This document shows, one piece after another, positions 21,263 to 32,205 of a stretch of 64,000 nt of DNA. A program made the translations under genes and the position numbers. Each line of letters begins with the position of its first letter. The first letter of the stretch is position 1. The notes under the pieces are model-generated. The model did not search any database. It saw only the letters and a list, made by a program, of their open reading frames with translations, and was not told the DNA's origin. This DNA comes from Isoetes taiwanensis (Eukaryota > Streptophyta > Lycopodiopsida > Isoetales > Isoetaceae): positions 64,001 to 128,000 of the forward strand of contig JAJEKV010000562.1 in assembly GCA_021234155.1 (NCBI GenBank). Reading direction: 5' to 3'.

Positions 21263-22350
21263 GTACACACCTTTGAGACGAAAATCCTTTGTACCCGCAG
21301 TTAGACTCTTTGTTTCCGAAGAAGCTCCCATAGCCATAGCAAACTCCCTCGATCCCCGAGAGCAAAGGATCCGCAAGAAAGGAGAGAAAGAAGGAGGCAG
21401 ATGAAAGAATGCGGATCAAAGGATCCGTCGGATCAAAGATGAAAGAATGGAGATGCAAAGAATCCAGCAGGAGGAGAGAGAAAGAAGGAGGCGATCCTCC
21501 TTCGTCGGGAATCCTCCATTTCCTTGCAGGCGCCATGAAGCTTTGTTGCCGGCCGTAAGTGGTTTGCCGTCTCCTCTCCATCTTGTTCCCACTATTGTGA
21601 TTTCTTTTTTGTGATTGAAAGCCGCCAAAACCCTACTGTAGAAGCCGCAAGAGAAGGTCCGAACACTGGAAGATCTGAAGCCCCAGCCGGATCGAGGCCG
21701 ATTGAAAAAATCCGGCCCGGCTTGAAGGCGCCGGACTTGAAGAAGGCGCCGGACTTCCTCAAGCGGTCCAAAATAAGGAATACAGTTCTTTTTCTTGATC
21801 TTTGGCCGATTCTTTGGGTCAAAAGAATGGAAAGCCAAGCCGGATTTAAGGCTAAGGCTCATATGTTGCGGATCTGCTCTGCTTAAGCATAGCCATTTCG
21901 CTTCACTTTCTGCACTCCAAGGCCTTTTCCCTCTTCAATCGACCTCCACCCCCTTCATTTCGCCCCAATCCTTCATTTCGCCCCAATCTGTGTCTCAGGC
22001 TTCCATGATTCTTCCTTTCTTGAGCTGCAGTTTCATCATTTTTGTTGATTTATATGAATCTGCTGCAGCCGCGCAAAGATCTGCCTCACTTTGGGCGTCT
22101 TTGTATATGCCTTCAAACAGCACTGGCGATCTCCATCAGATTTCAAAGCTTCCAGATGGAAGCTATGGGCGAAACAGCACTGCAGATATCTTCAAACGGC
22201 AATTTTATCGGAAGAGCAGGTCTAACGAGGAAGGAACTTATGGGGGCATTTAGGCTATATAAATACAGAAAGCTCTTCGGTTGAGTTCAAAAGCGAGCAA
22301 ATACTCGAGCAGATCCGGCAATCGTAGAAAGCTTACTTAAATTTTGCAAG
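21263..22350. other. No gene recognised
   Basis: Frames of 76-152 codons exist on both strands but show no known motif. GAAAGAAGGAGGC and GGATCCG words are repeated at 21360-21500, and TTCATTTCGCCCCAATC is doubled near 21955. This may be promoter and 5' material of the dirigent pseudogene downstream. Confidence 0.35.
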
Positions 22351-22353
22351 CAA

Positions 22354-22915
22354 GATGAAGGCGAGAGTAGCAACATTTTTGTCGATGCAGTTCTCCTTTG
22401 GTGGTATCAGCGGCCGGGGTAGAGGGCACGCAGCCGTTCAAAAAATAAGCCCGAAGGCGTGGTTTTACGACAAGATCATGTCTCCGAATGCAACTGGGCG
22501 GTAGGGTTGCGGGCCCAAATGGGAATACTGAACACGACCCGGTTGGGTTCTCTTTGTGATCGACAACCGGATCTTTGACGGCCCCAATTTCACGACGGCC
22601 AACGAGATCAAGGCGGCGAAAGGGACCTTCATGAGAATTTGCGGTCGATGCTTCCCATGCGTTTTTGGTGTTCAGCGCCGTGCTTCAGACCAAGAAATAC
22701 AACGGCACCATCGCCTTCCAAGGCACTGACAAATCCGTCGGCTCCAAAGCCTCCAAGGAAATCGCCATTGTCGGTGGCACCAGAGATTTCCGCGCTGCTA
22801 TTGGTTTAAGAGAACTGCTGACCGTTGTGTCATCTTCTTGGTTTGTAGCCAGCTTCCTTTGTATGTATGGGACACCGGACTTATTCCCATCATCTAGTGG
22901 GCATAAATAAATCTT
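22354..22915 (+). pseudogene. Dirigent protein pseudogene
   Basis: Reading across frames gives the order expected of a dirigent protein. A short N-terminus (MKARVATFLSMQFSFGGISG) is followed by FYDKIMSPNATG, then RVAGPNGNT, LFVIDNRIFDGPN and then FSAVLQTKKYNGTIAFQGTD and IAIVGGTRDFRAAIG. The last two blocks match the conserved beta-strands and GGTG.F signature of the family. Dirigent proteins guide stereoselective coupling of phenoxy radicals in lignan and lignin-like synthesis in the apoplast. At least three frameshifts and one early stop (after SPNATGR) disable this copy. The typical C-terminal ARGYA...SSTG.V strand is degraded to IGLRELLTVVSSSWFVASF. Confidence 0.75.
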
Positions 22916-23029
22916 TGGGTTTAAATCTGCTTGTATGGGTAAGGCCGAAATACATGGGTGAGGCCCAAAGATTCTACACAATCGTGCCCATTCTCGTCTC
23001 GTGAGGCGAGAAAAAGCTTCTCTTGTTTA

Positions 23030-23120
23030 ATCATTTATTGTGTAATTAATTATAATTAATTAATTATATTATTAAGCTAATTAATTATATTATGTAATTA
23101 ATTATATTTATTAATTGTCG
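23030..23120. repeat. AT-rich TTAATTAATTATA tract
   Basis: Repeated TAATTAATTATATTA words occur, low-complexity and of no evident function. Confidence 0.8.
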
Positions 23121-23179
23121 AATGGTTGTTTAGCCATGGAATTGGAACCCCTCCTCCCTCCCTTCTTTTGTCATGTTCA

Positions 23180-23406
23180 CGTTTTGCCCCTTCCCATATA
23201 CCCCACCCCTTTGCCCCTACCCATACCCCTTTCCCTAACCCACCCCCTTTGCCCCTACCCATATACCCCTTTCCCTTTTGCCCCTACCCATACCCCTTTG
23301 GATATGGTCTCATAACGCCCTTTGCCTCTTTTTGCTCCCCTTTGCCCCCTCCTCCTCTTCCCCATGCCCCCCCCCTTCCCCTCCCATCCCCTCCCCCCCC
23401 CCCCCC
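23180..23406. repeat. C-rich tandem repeat with CCCCTTTGCCCCTACCCATA units
   Basis: Several imperfect units of about 20-40 bp are followed by a run of C at 23392-23406. Open frames across it are composition artefacts (Pro/Leu-rich). Confidence 0.85.
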
Positions 23407-23548
23407 TCCTACTCTTCATTTTCTCGGATTGTCGTATGCAACTGTTATCCTTATTTTATCAAGAAGCAATCTAATAATGATTCAATGGCAACTTACTTTT
23501 TCTTTGCATGAGTCCCATTTTCAGTCCGAGTCCCAAAATTCGAGATTT

Positions 23549-23573
23549 GTCCCACTTTAATTAAATACGACTT
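23549..23573. repeat. 25-bp inverted repeat, right copy (partner at 19296-19320)
   Basis: This is the exact reverse complement of 19296-19320. It lies about 240 bp upstream of the first element B coding sequence, so it could be the 5' terminus of element B. No matching copy was seen near the 3' end of B. Confidence 0.7.
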
Positions 23574-23787
23574 TTTTCTTGGTATTTCTTAAAGTTTCCT
23601 TTAATCGGTTCTCAAAATTACTTTGTCCTTTTTTCGAACTAATATTAAGACATTTCACTTTATATAGGTGAAGCATGTGGATCCTAAAAAGGGTAAAAAT
23701 ATAATGCCTATCCCCCCAACATGTTTCAACATTGTTACCACATGTTCTTATCACATTGTTACCCCATTGTAAACATTGTTCTTGTAG

Positions 23788-26657
23788 GTCAATGCTGTGG
23801 ACCTCCCAAAGGGTGTTGCGATGTGAGACTACTAAGCAAATTGTCCTCTACAATGAGGTTGGATTGGAAGAATAAGAAGGTGAAAGTGAAGCACCAATGC
23901 AATAAGGAGCTAGTAGGTGAAGGAACTATCATACTAGCCGATCCTATCCAGTCACATCAATGATGAAAGGTTAGGAGAGGATAAAGTGGGTGTGGCCATA
24001 ACAAGTTTAGAGGAAAAATGGAAGGAAAAAGGATCAAATCACCAGATTGTAACCGCTTGTATTAAACAATTGGAGGTTCCATGCATCATGCCATGGCCTA
24101 TAGCTTTGCATAGAGTTTATAGGAGAATTCCTTTTACGAGAGACAGAGGTTGTGGATGACAGAACATTTTCTTAATGCACCTCCAATAGCTGCCAGGACC
24201 ACATTTTTTTGAGAAGAGGGCACACTCGGTGGTGAAATATTATCCTAGCAAGAGGTCCAAGTCAAGTAGTGATTGTTCACGTGAAGCTCTGACTAAGGTA
24301 AGGGGAATGGAATGTTGTTGGGCTAATTGTGTTCAGAAGTTTGAAATTGATGAATTGGTGGAAGCAAGAGCCACCTTCCAAGAGTATACTTGTGATGAGA
24401 GGAGGACTTACATGTACTCCATTCATGAGCTTGCACTTCAAGATGAAAAATTTCCAAAGAAAAAAAGATACCCACTGCTAGGGACATGGATATGTAAAGT
24501 TGCATGGATACATATTCATGGCATTCCAATTTCATCTTGGTAAAATTGGCAAGCAAGTCATGCAAAGGGGAGTAAAATTGCATTACATGGAAATAATGGC
24601 ATGTTGAGGCCAACTTCTAGGATCCTGGCTGCTAGGGAGGTTTTTGAAAAATATGTTGAATTCAATGTTGAGAATATGCCACATAAAAGTAGGAAAGATC
24701 AACAGGAAAAATAGTTGTCGAGAAGAGATTGCCATCCCATTGTACCCGGAGAAGAGCATATTGGAGGAAGTGAATGCTTTGCTTCGAGAACTACAGTACA
24801 CGCAATATCTCAACCCAGCCTTCAAGAGACTATGGAGCAAGCACTTCAAGCATGTCACTATAGACACTTCGAACAACTTTGCAAAGTGCAACTTGTGTGC
24901 TAAGTTGAAAGAGATTCTTGATAAGACCAAGCAACCAAGCCAAAGGGCTAAGATAAGGGAGCAAATGAAAGATCACATGACAGACCAACTATCATGTAGA
25001 TCCACTTATTGGATGTGGAGAACATTATCATGTTTGGAACCCAATAACTATGTTTGTATTATACATGACAAGATGGATCAGTCGAAGACTTGTTTGCCAC
25101 AGTATAGTTACATACCCAAGCAAATCAATAGAGCTTATCCTTTGCAAGTCTCTCTGACAGGTGCAATAGTGCATGGCTCGGTGCCAATTTATTATGGCCA
25201 TTTTAGTTTGCAATTGTGGAGTGATGGTCCTGATTTTCATATTGGAAGTGTGATGAGGTGCTTGAGGAACTATGAGAGTGGTTATTCTGGTGACCTCCAC
25301 AACCCTGGAGGTGGTAGCCAACCACTCTTCAGTGCATTGTTGGATAGAAAGCCTAATAATTTAGAGAAGTTTACTAAGGCAAGGTTTAGGAAGTCAGGTG
25401 CTTCTGAACATGTTGGAGCCTCAAGTTCACGTCCCCAACCTCGAGATCTACCACCAAGGTTCCTCCTCCAACTTGACAATTGTGCTGGACAGAATAAAAA
25501 CAGGTATATGTTCTCATTCCTATCTTATTTAACAGCCGTGGGTGTCTTTGAAAGAGTGAATTTAGGGTTCTTAATGCCTGGACATACTCATGAGGATGTG
25601 GATGCATTGTTTGGGAAGTATAGTCTTGCTTGAAATCTCAAACTGTGACCAATCTTCCTAGACTAATGGAAGTTCTTAGTGAATGCATTTCACCTTCTCC
25701 TATAGGGTTGATCATACAAGAGGTGCCTGATTGGAAGAATTTTATCGAAGGTTATGCTCTTGATATGGAAGGTCAATCTAGACCTCTTCAAATTATTTTT
25801 CGGGTCATGGGAAATAAGCCAATCATGCAATGGAAGATGAGACCTTCAGATGATAAATGGAGGCCAGATGAGGGAGTACCTATATGGCACGAAGATGAAA
25901 ATGGTAAACCTAAGATTCCAAGGGGTCAACCAAAAGCTCTTAAGCCTTTTCCAGAGGTGGATTCATTGCAAAGCACATTGGACGGCATTTCTGAATACAT
26001 CAAGTATTGGAAAAATAACCCCGATGATACCAACCTTGCATTGATAGATTATTGGACACGGTACATGGATTATTGGGACAAGTAGACACATCCTCCGATG
26101 AACTTAAAGATGGATGGCTACCTAAGACTAGGTGGAGAGACTTGATATTACGAGGAAGCCTGATGATGTGGTTAGTAGTATTCAGCAAGTCCATGGCTCC
26201 TCCAATTTCTTGAAAAAAAGACTATGTTGGTCCTAGGAAAGGAAGGCCTAAATATCTAGGGCTGGAGGATTATGATCCCAAAGATGACTTGCTTTGCCAT
26301 CAATTTGCACTTATAGTACCGAGGCGCCAAAGAGATATACCAATGTGGATGGGTTACACCATCTCGAGAGGTTTGCAAAGAAGTAGGTGACCCATAATGT
26401 GAACAAAGTTCGGTGTGGAGTGGTGGTGTCCGGTGCACCGGTTAAATGCAATGGGAGAGGAAGAAAGGTATAGAGACTGTTGGACAAAGAAATGGAAGAG
26501 AAACCCTATTGAAGGGGATGATTGGGTTGAGTTAGATACTATTTTGTTTTCATGGACCCCAAAAGGTCATCCTGTGCAAGAGGCTGCTAGGGTTACAATA
26601 CCTGTGGAAGTGAGGAAGAAAGCTATGATATCTCTAGGGGTCAATTCTGAGAAGTAA
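23788..26657 (+). pseudogene. DUF7869-type putative transposase of element B
   Basis: After a possible acceptor (CTTGTAG, 23788) the first part reads WKNKKVKVKHQCNKELVGEG then RLGEDKVGVAITSLEEKWKE and ACIKQLEVPCIMPWPIAL, resembling the N-terminal DUF8039-like region of plant transposon proteins. A longer middle part (24229-25633) has a Cys motif CNLCAKLKE, then HDKMDQSKTCLPQ, LTGAIVHG, FLLQLDNCAGQNKNRYMFSF and GFLMPGHTHEDVDALF. These D-N-C..QNKN and GHTHEDVD motifs are the hallmark of DUF7869, probably an RNase-H-fold catalytic core. A frameshift or stop at about 25633 is followed by PTPIGL-like and WKNNPDD regions to 26085, and a C-terminal VEWWCPVHRL segment ending at 26657. Frameshifts near 24540, 25633 and 26090-26415 make it non-functional as read. 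A partial degenerate copy lies at 20122-20366. Confidence 0.8.
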
Positions 26658-26804
26658 TTGGCAATATGTAACTCGACATGTATATGTGAAATATTTTTAA
26701 TTTTTAATGCAATCATGTTGTGCTGTTATAAAAAAAAGTCACATTCTCGATGCAAATTTACTAACCCGGGAAAAAGTTGCAGTGCCAAAATGGTCCAAAA
26801 TCCT

Positions 26805-26831
26805 GACATAAATCCAATTTAAATGAATGAT
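26805..26831. repeat. 27-bp block shared, inverted, with element A (10934-10960)
   Basis: It is the exact reverse complement of 10934-10960. It ends eight bases before a possible splice acceptor (GGTTCAG, 26838), so it may be a conserved intron 3' end of the ParB-like gene. Confidence 0.7.
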
Positions 26832-29515
26832 GGTTCAGTCACTTGTATGAAGCTTCCACCGAAAAATGAAGCTGGTGAAAGGCCACTTCAGGTTCGCAAA
26901 ATTTACGCCGATCACTTGAGGAACCTGAAAGACAGAATAAGGAGCAATCCAAATGCTCATGTGGCCCCAATAGTTGTCCTTGTTGACAGAGAGCAGTGCA
27001 AAACCCCCCAGGACTATGACAGAGAAAACGCAGACACCTACACTCACTACGTCTTGGGAGGCAATCACAGCTTCAAGGCAAGAAGGCAACTTTATAAAGA
27101 GAAGAAGAACCCGAGGTACCTCTCTCCTCCTGCGGCCTAATCTCATCGTGGTCTTACCGATGAAGAAGCGAAAAATCGTTGCCAACACCCACAATGCCGA
27201 CAAACGAATATAAACTAAAGATGAGCCACGACAAGATCCGGTTCATGCATTTGGAGTACGTAATTTTCAAGGAAAAGTACGGTGAGGACTGAAAGCGACC
27301 GGCCGTTTTTCCTTGGAGCTTAAGGAGGCGTGTGCCATTGAATGTCACCTCGAAATATGACGAGGCCAATAAAAGCTCTCTCATTGGCCCACGATAAGCT
27401 GGTTCCAATTAGTCGTTAGAGATGGCAAGGTAAGCACAAAACGTATTCTAGAATAACAAATCAACTATCTCGCGGAAATCTTTTTGAAGCATTTGGGAAC
27501 TCTGGGACGAGATATTTTCAATGTTCGAACGAGGGAGTTAAAGAGCAAGGGCAAGGAGACAGCCAAGAAAAAATCATCGGCGTGCCCAAAAAAGAAATGA
27601 CCATTACCGCCCGGCGAGAAATCACGGGGCTTCTCCGACCACGTAGATTCCGGGCGGCTTCTCCAAAAAGTTGTTGATAAGGAGTTTAGCCTAGAAGAAA
27701 TGTCAAAGGAATTGCACAAGTAAGATCTCACGCCACAAACTTTACTCTTTAGGCGTTAGAGTCCCAAAAACATCGGGTAGATAGTGTATTCCGGAATACA
27801 CATACCTTTCTTTCACATGGGCTTTGTGTATTTCGAATACACAATGCTTTTCTAGAGACAAGCAATGTGTATTCCGGAATACACATTGCCCATGTAAAGG
27901 AAGGCATGTGTATTCCGGAATACACATGTCCTCTTCTAAAAAAGTATTGTGTATTCCAGAATACACATTGCTTCCTTCAGAGAAGCAATGTGTATTCCGG
28001 AATACACATTGCATTTTGTTTCGAGGTAGCATCACCAGTTAACCAGTTTGTATTCCAGAATACATTTAGCTTGACTTTTATTTGTTTTTCTTCTACTTTG
28101 CCTTGTTTCTTACTTTTTAACTCATTGTTTCCTTAACGTCTTGCAGCCAAAAGAACGTCATAACATGTCAAACATGTTTGATGGAGCAGCTAAACGTAGA
28201 GTCATGGGAAAGGTGCAAGGAACTCTACCCAATAGCCACTTCTGACGAGCGCATTGTGCAATATGCACCAAATTTTGAGGGCTGGGTAAGTACTCTCAAC
28301 ATTCTTCGTCTTTGCACACACGATCTCCTTACAGTTGTTGTTATGTTTTTCCTCAGAGCAAAAAGAAAAACAAAGACCTTCCCGAGGGCTTTATGCATTT
28401 GGTTAGAACAGCACGGGAAGAGAGGTCGTTAGCTGAAAGAAGAACTGTTGAGCCAGAACCATCCGACTACGAGAGATTTTGCATGTTTGATCAAAACAAT
28501 TTATATTCAATCATTCATGGTGATTGCACGAACCTTGTCGGAACGGTTAAGCCACAGGACTTCACTTTGGTTATTGCTGATCTTCCCTACGGGTTTAAGC
28601 TTAAAGACAGCAGATACGACGACCAGCCCTTCAAATTTTCAGAGTTTAATGCTTTTATTGATGGAATCAAGCAGATCACAACGGCTAAACATTGGCGTTT
28701 AGTTACTTTCCATTCGAGCATGCAGTCTGGCTTGGTAGAATCAGCTTTCAAAAACCACTTTGGTTCTCCGGTTCGAGGCGGGGATATGAAAACCTTTGCG
28801 GTAAGTCTTATTCGAATCTGATTACTTTTCTCTTTGATTACGTAGTGTATTCAGGAATAGTATTTCCTGTTTCTGGTTTTCGAAGTGTTTTCTTGTTTTT
28901 GCTAACATCACTTTAAATGTTTCACTAGGTACAAACTAACATCAACTACCATGGTGGAGGACCAAGGTTGCTTAGCAAGGTAGAGTACCTTCATGTAGCT
29001 TATTGGAGTTTTGATGGGAAGAGGACCATGGAACACTTCAACAATGCCGCCTGTCAAAACTTTTCAAACGTCCTTGAGTTTCCAGCGTCTTTTACGTAAA
29101 TTACAGGACCCAAACCGCACAAGGCGGGGATTGTGAATCACTACCAAAACCACAAAGCTCATCAACCATCTCACGGACATGACATGTTCTCGGCGTCCGG
29201 GAGATTGGGTGCTTGATGCTTTCTCGATCTCGTACTACTATCGCATGTGCACTTAAGAAAAAATTTGTGTAGCCGCGTGGATATTGATAAGGATCTTTGT
29301 TAATTTTGTGAAGATGAGGCGGTTTGCCTTACCTACTTTTACCGGATGAACATCAAAAGCTAGGGGCCAAGTCTTCATCTGATTATGCTAAACTAATGTC
29401 CTCGGAGATCAAACATCCATTCTCCGACTCACTAGGCGATGAGGCAATCTTTGCAGAGCTTAAAGAAGTAGCTTTAGCTACCATTCAGGAAGGACAAGGA
29501 GGATACAAAACTTAA
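26823..29515 (+). pseudogene. ParB-like / beta-class DNA methyltransferase fusion gene of element B
   Basis: The first exon region (26823 or 26839 to 27719) holds a ParB-like domain with LQVRKIYADHLRNLKDRIRS, APIVVLV and HYVLGGNHSFKARRQL, then LTDEEAK...NTHNAD and a polar tail. An intron of 427 bp (27720-28146) keeps phase into exon 28147-28285 (VESWERCKELYPIATSDERI). A 71-bp intron (28286-28356) is followed by exon 28357-28800 with SIIHGDCTNL and IADLPYGFKL, which is methyltransferase motif IV. The next intron, 28801-28928, leads to VQTNINYHGGGPRLLSK, then NHYQN, LTDM.CSRRPGDWVLDAFS and the remnant SRTTIACALKKK, which corresponds to motif I (FSGSGTT). Catalytic motif before motif I is the permuted beta-class order. 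The enzyme would methylate adenine N6 or cytosine N4. A C-terminal tail reaches 29515. At least four lesions (after PRYLSPPAA, after KYGED, a TGA near 27598, and around the SFT stop at 29097) make this copy inactive. Confidence 0.7.
27784..28064. repeat. Intronic array of GTGTATTCCGGAATACAC palindromes in element B
   Basis: Seven palindromes occur in 280 bp, at about 27784, 27826, 27862-27889, 27905-27928, 27945, 27985-28012 and 28049. Two are perfect over 28 bp (arms GCAAT/ATTGC), and another has arms beginning CATG. The arms differ between copies and from those of element A (CGAAA/TTTCG) while staying self-complementary. The array lies wholly inside the intron 27720-28146 of the ParB-methyltransferase gene. 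Confidence 0.9.
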
Positions 29516-29519
29516 GTCT

Positions 29520-29910
29520 CCAAAGCAAAGGAGCAGACGGCATGAAGGACGAGGCAAGAGAGCAAAAAAAAAATGATGAGGACTATGATGTAGAGCTTTG
29601 ACTCTCGTGATATTAAAATTATCATTATTTATTACAATGAATCTTCCATATTGATGTACGAAAATTTATTAAAAACATATTACTTTTTTTTCCTCTCTCT
29701 TCTGGTGCTTGTTTTTTTTCATGCTTTCAGTCTCTTCAAGTCTCTGCCTAAATTTCGCTATTTGTATGATTTCTGTTTCATAAGTACAAAGTTATCACCT
29801 AATAATGGCCCAAAATTACACGAAAAAAAATGCGAACCTCTAGAAATTCTCAACAACTTTCAAAAAAGGCTTATTTTAGAAACATGGTGTTTTTTAAAAG
29901 GGAATCTTTG
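29520..29910. other. 3' flank of element B, no gene recognised
   Basis: AT-rich sequence with ATTAAAATTATC near 29611 could carry the polyadenylation site of the methyltransferase gene. One 86-codon frame is Phe/Leu-rich and unconvincing. Confidence 0.4.
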
Positions 29911-29938
29911 AAACGGGAGTGATGCAACACTCCCGTTT
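29911..29938. other. Perfect hairpin, 11-bp stem and 6-base loop
   Basis: AAACGGGAGTG is followed by ATGCAA and then CACTCCCGTTT. It lies about 0.4 kb past the last coding sequence of element B. It could be a terminal structure of a mobile element, but no CTRR-type Helitron end follows it. Confidence 0.6.
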
Positions 29939-29944
29939 AATTTG

Positions 29945-32200
29945 CAATCGTGTTGGAATCTCTCCTTCAATTTGTTTTTCTCAGTTCTACAAAGTCTGGA
30001 GAGAATCGATCTGTATGCATTATTTTACCTTCTCTTTGTGTATTGTGCACATTTGTAATATCTATTCTGTTGTCCTGCGTGCTTTTTTGTAAAGCAACAA
30101 CCAAGTATTCCATCATGAGGTCTGCACGATTCTTGCATAGCCATAACACATGGACTTAGAATCGAAGAATATTATTAAAACGGAAAACCCAGCAGCTCGA
30201 GTATGCTGAAGCCCGTGGAAGCAGCGGCTAGAGAGGAGCATTATTTTTCATCTCTTCTTCGGAGCCGGAAAAGGCATGTGCAAGGTAGAAGCTACGTAGG
30301 TTAATTTTGTTGTTCCCTTTTTTTTCTGTATGCGTTTCCAACAGACGTTTCTCATGCTTTCTATCTTTCCTTCTTACTGCTAATGGAGTTCTCCATTTTC
30401 GGCAGGAGATGTCTTCATTTTCGCTGCAAACAGAAGAAGCCTCGCAAGCAAACTTTTTAAGACGAGGGTTTTTCCATTTTCGACAACATAGATCTTCATT
30501 TTTGCTATAAACAGAAGGATCCCTCCAAGCAGGTAAGGTTTCGGCAAGCTTCTAGGTTAGCTCTGCTTCCAATGGATTATGTTTGCAAGTTAATTTAGAT
30601 ACGTTAGAAACATCCAATAAATACCTTTATATTATATCTGTAACACCTCTCTATACAGACCAGCAACAATCTTCTTTGCGAGCTATACACAGGTGATTTC
30701 ATTGTTTATTGATGTTTTCTCGTACTCTCGACCTTATTTTGTTGCATTTCGATCTGCATCCAAACAAATCATATGTGCTGGATTTACATCAGAAGCCCAA
30801 GAATGCCCGATCACTGCATGGGATTTTCTTTTTCCTAGACCATTGCATTCCAGGTTTCTTACTATCCTGCTTTTGAATCATATGCTAGATCCTATTTGCA
30901 TATATGTTTTCATGTTTTTATGTTAGAGCGGAATGTTGAAACTGGAATCTTGAAAATGGATAAGGCAGTTGATCAAGTTTAACAGTCCATTTATCTACGA
31001 ACGAACCTCAGAGAGTTTTGAAAAGGGTGAGCTAATATACTCTGCCCTTAAAGTTCTTGGTGTTGTTGCAAAAAAGATGTGATTATTATTGTTGCAACCA
31101 TGAATCTGCTTCTCAACATCTGCGCGTTTCACACTAGCATTTTCTGTTACATTTCTGCCTTCTCAGATCCTAGCCATAATATGATTACCTAACTTGTATT
31201 TAAGGGCATCTTTCAATTCCTCAAGACTCTTCTGAGGTTTATATTTATCTACCTATAGCATTTTGGTTTTGCTTTTTGATGCTTATGAATTACTCTTTAT
31301 AAAATTTCCTGCATTTTCTATTATAGAAAAAATGACCTCTAAACGTTGATGCAAAAATGCTATGCTGGTGGATCTGCCAATGAGCTTGGAAGTATTAGCA
31401 ATGAAGCAGCAACTCTTTTCTTCCATGTTCATATAGTAAACCTTCTACTTAGGTTTTCTGGAAAGTTTAAAAGCATCATGAAATCATCACATAATGAGGG
31501 GAAGGAAACAGTACGAGACAAGCATTACGAAATCAATATTGGAGGTAACAATTGTCTTTTCTACACCAAAGGGGATTTAAGTATAAGGGTTCTTTCCCTG
31601 CAGTGGATTGGACTGACTACATATGCATCTCTTTTTGTATCATTTTTATTATTACTGTATTTGCTTTTGAAATCAATGTCAGTGCATTAATCTATTCTAT
31701 TTTATCACATTTATTATTGTTAAAGTGTTAAACAATAGCTTCATTGTCAACCATGCTTTCTGTTGCTTTGTAATGTTGTTGGTTTATTCCTTTCAAAAAG
31801 CAGTTCATTATAAGCTTTGGCGAACATGTGCATTTATGCATGGGCCAACACCTCATCAAAGAGAACTTAAGGGATGGTAATCTTTCTCTTTAATATAATG
31901 TTCGTTCTTTTATTTTATGTGTTTCTGGAGATGGTAAAGGGCCATAGCAAATGCATGAAGTTTGTTTTGCAATGTTTGTTGCATTTCTACATTATTTTTA
32001 AATGGCTATGACTTTCCCGGCAAGGGACAGGTTGCAATCTGAGCAAGGTTTGTACCCCTGCAAGCACATAACCGGAGCTGATTCCATAGCCATTGCAAGA
32101 ATACACCTTTCAGCTTTTTATAGATTTAAAGCATTTAAAGAAAAAACCTGTATAGATACGCTTCATATTTAACTATCCTGCCGAAATTGTTTTATTGTGC
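29945..32200. other. No gene recognised
   Basis: The sequence is AT-rich and intron-like. CCATTTTCG.CA and CTTCATTTT.GCT are doubled at 30390-30510. A frame at 31346-31690 (GGSANELGSISNEAATLFFH at its start) looks weakly coding but matches nothing I know. Confidence 0.3.
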
Positions 32201-32205
32201 ATCAG

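Larger units (their letters stand above)
23788..29590 (+). mobile_element. Element B: DNA transposon with DUF7869-type transposase and ParB-methyltransferase gene
   Basis: Two genes lie head to tail on the plus strand: a transposase (23788-26657) and, after a spacer of about 170 bp, a spliced gene joining a ParB-like domain to a beta-class DNA methyltransferase (26823-29515). An intron of the second gene holds a palindrome array. Lesions are fewer than in element A, so B is probably younger. The left border may be the 25-bp repeat at 23549; a perfect hairpin at 29911-29938 is a possible right-end structure. Both are inference. Confidence 0.65.

Noticed and set aside
23115-23560. Proline/leucine-rich plus-strand frames of up to 144 codons
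   Set aside because: They simply translate the CCCCTTTGCCCC tandem repeat.
27742-28136. Open frames on both strands rich in VYSGIH and CVFRNTHC repeats
   Set aside because: The repeats are the translation of the palindrome array, which lies in an intron; the same peptide words occur on both strands.
29911-29938. Helitron 3' terminus
   Set aside because: The hairpin is not followed by CTRR and no Rep/helicase coding sequence was found in the window.
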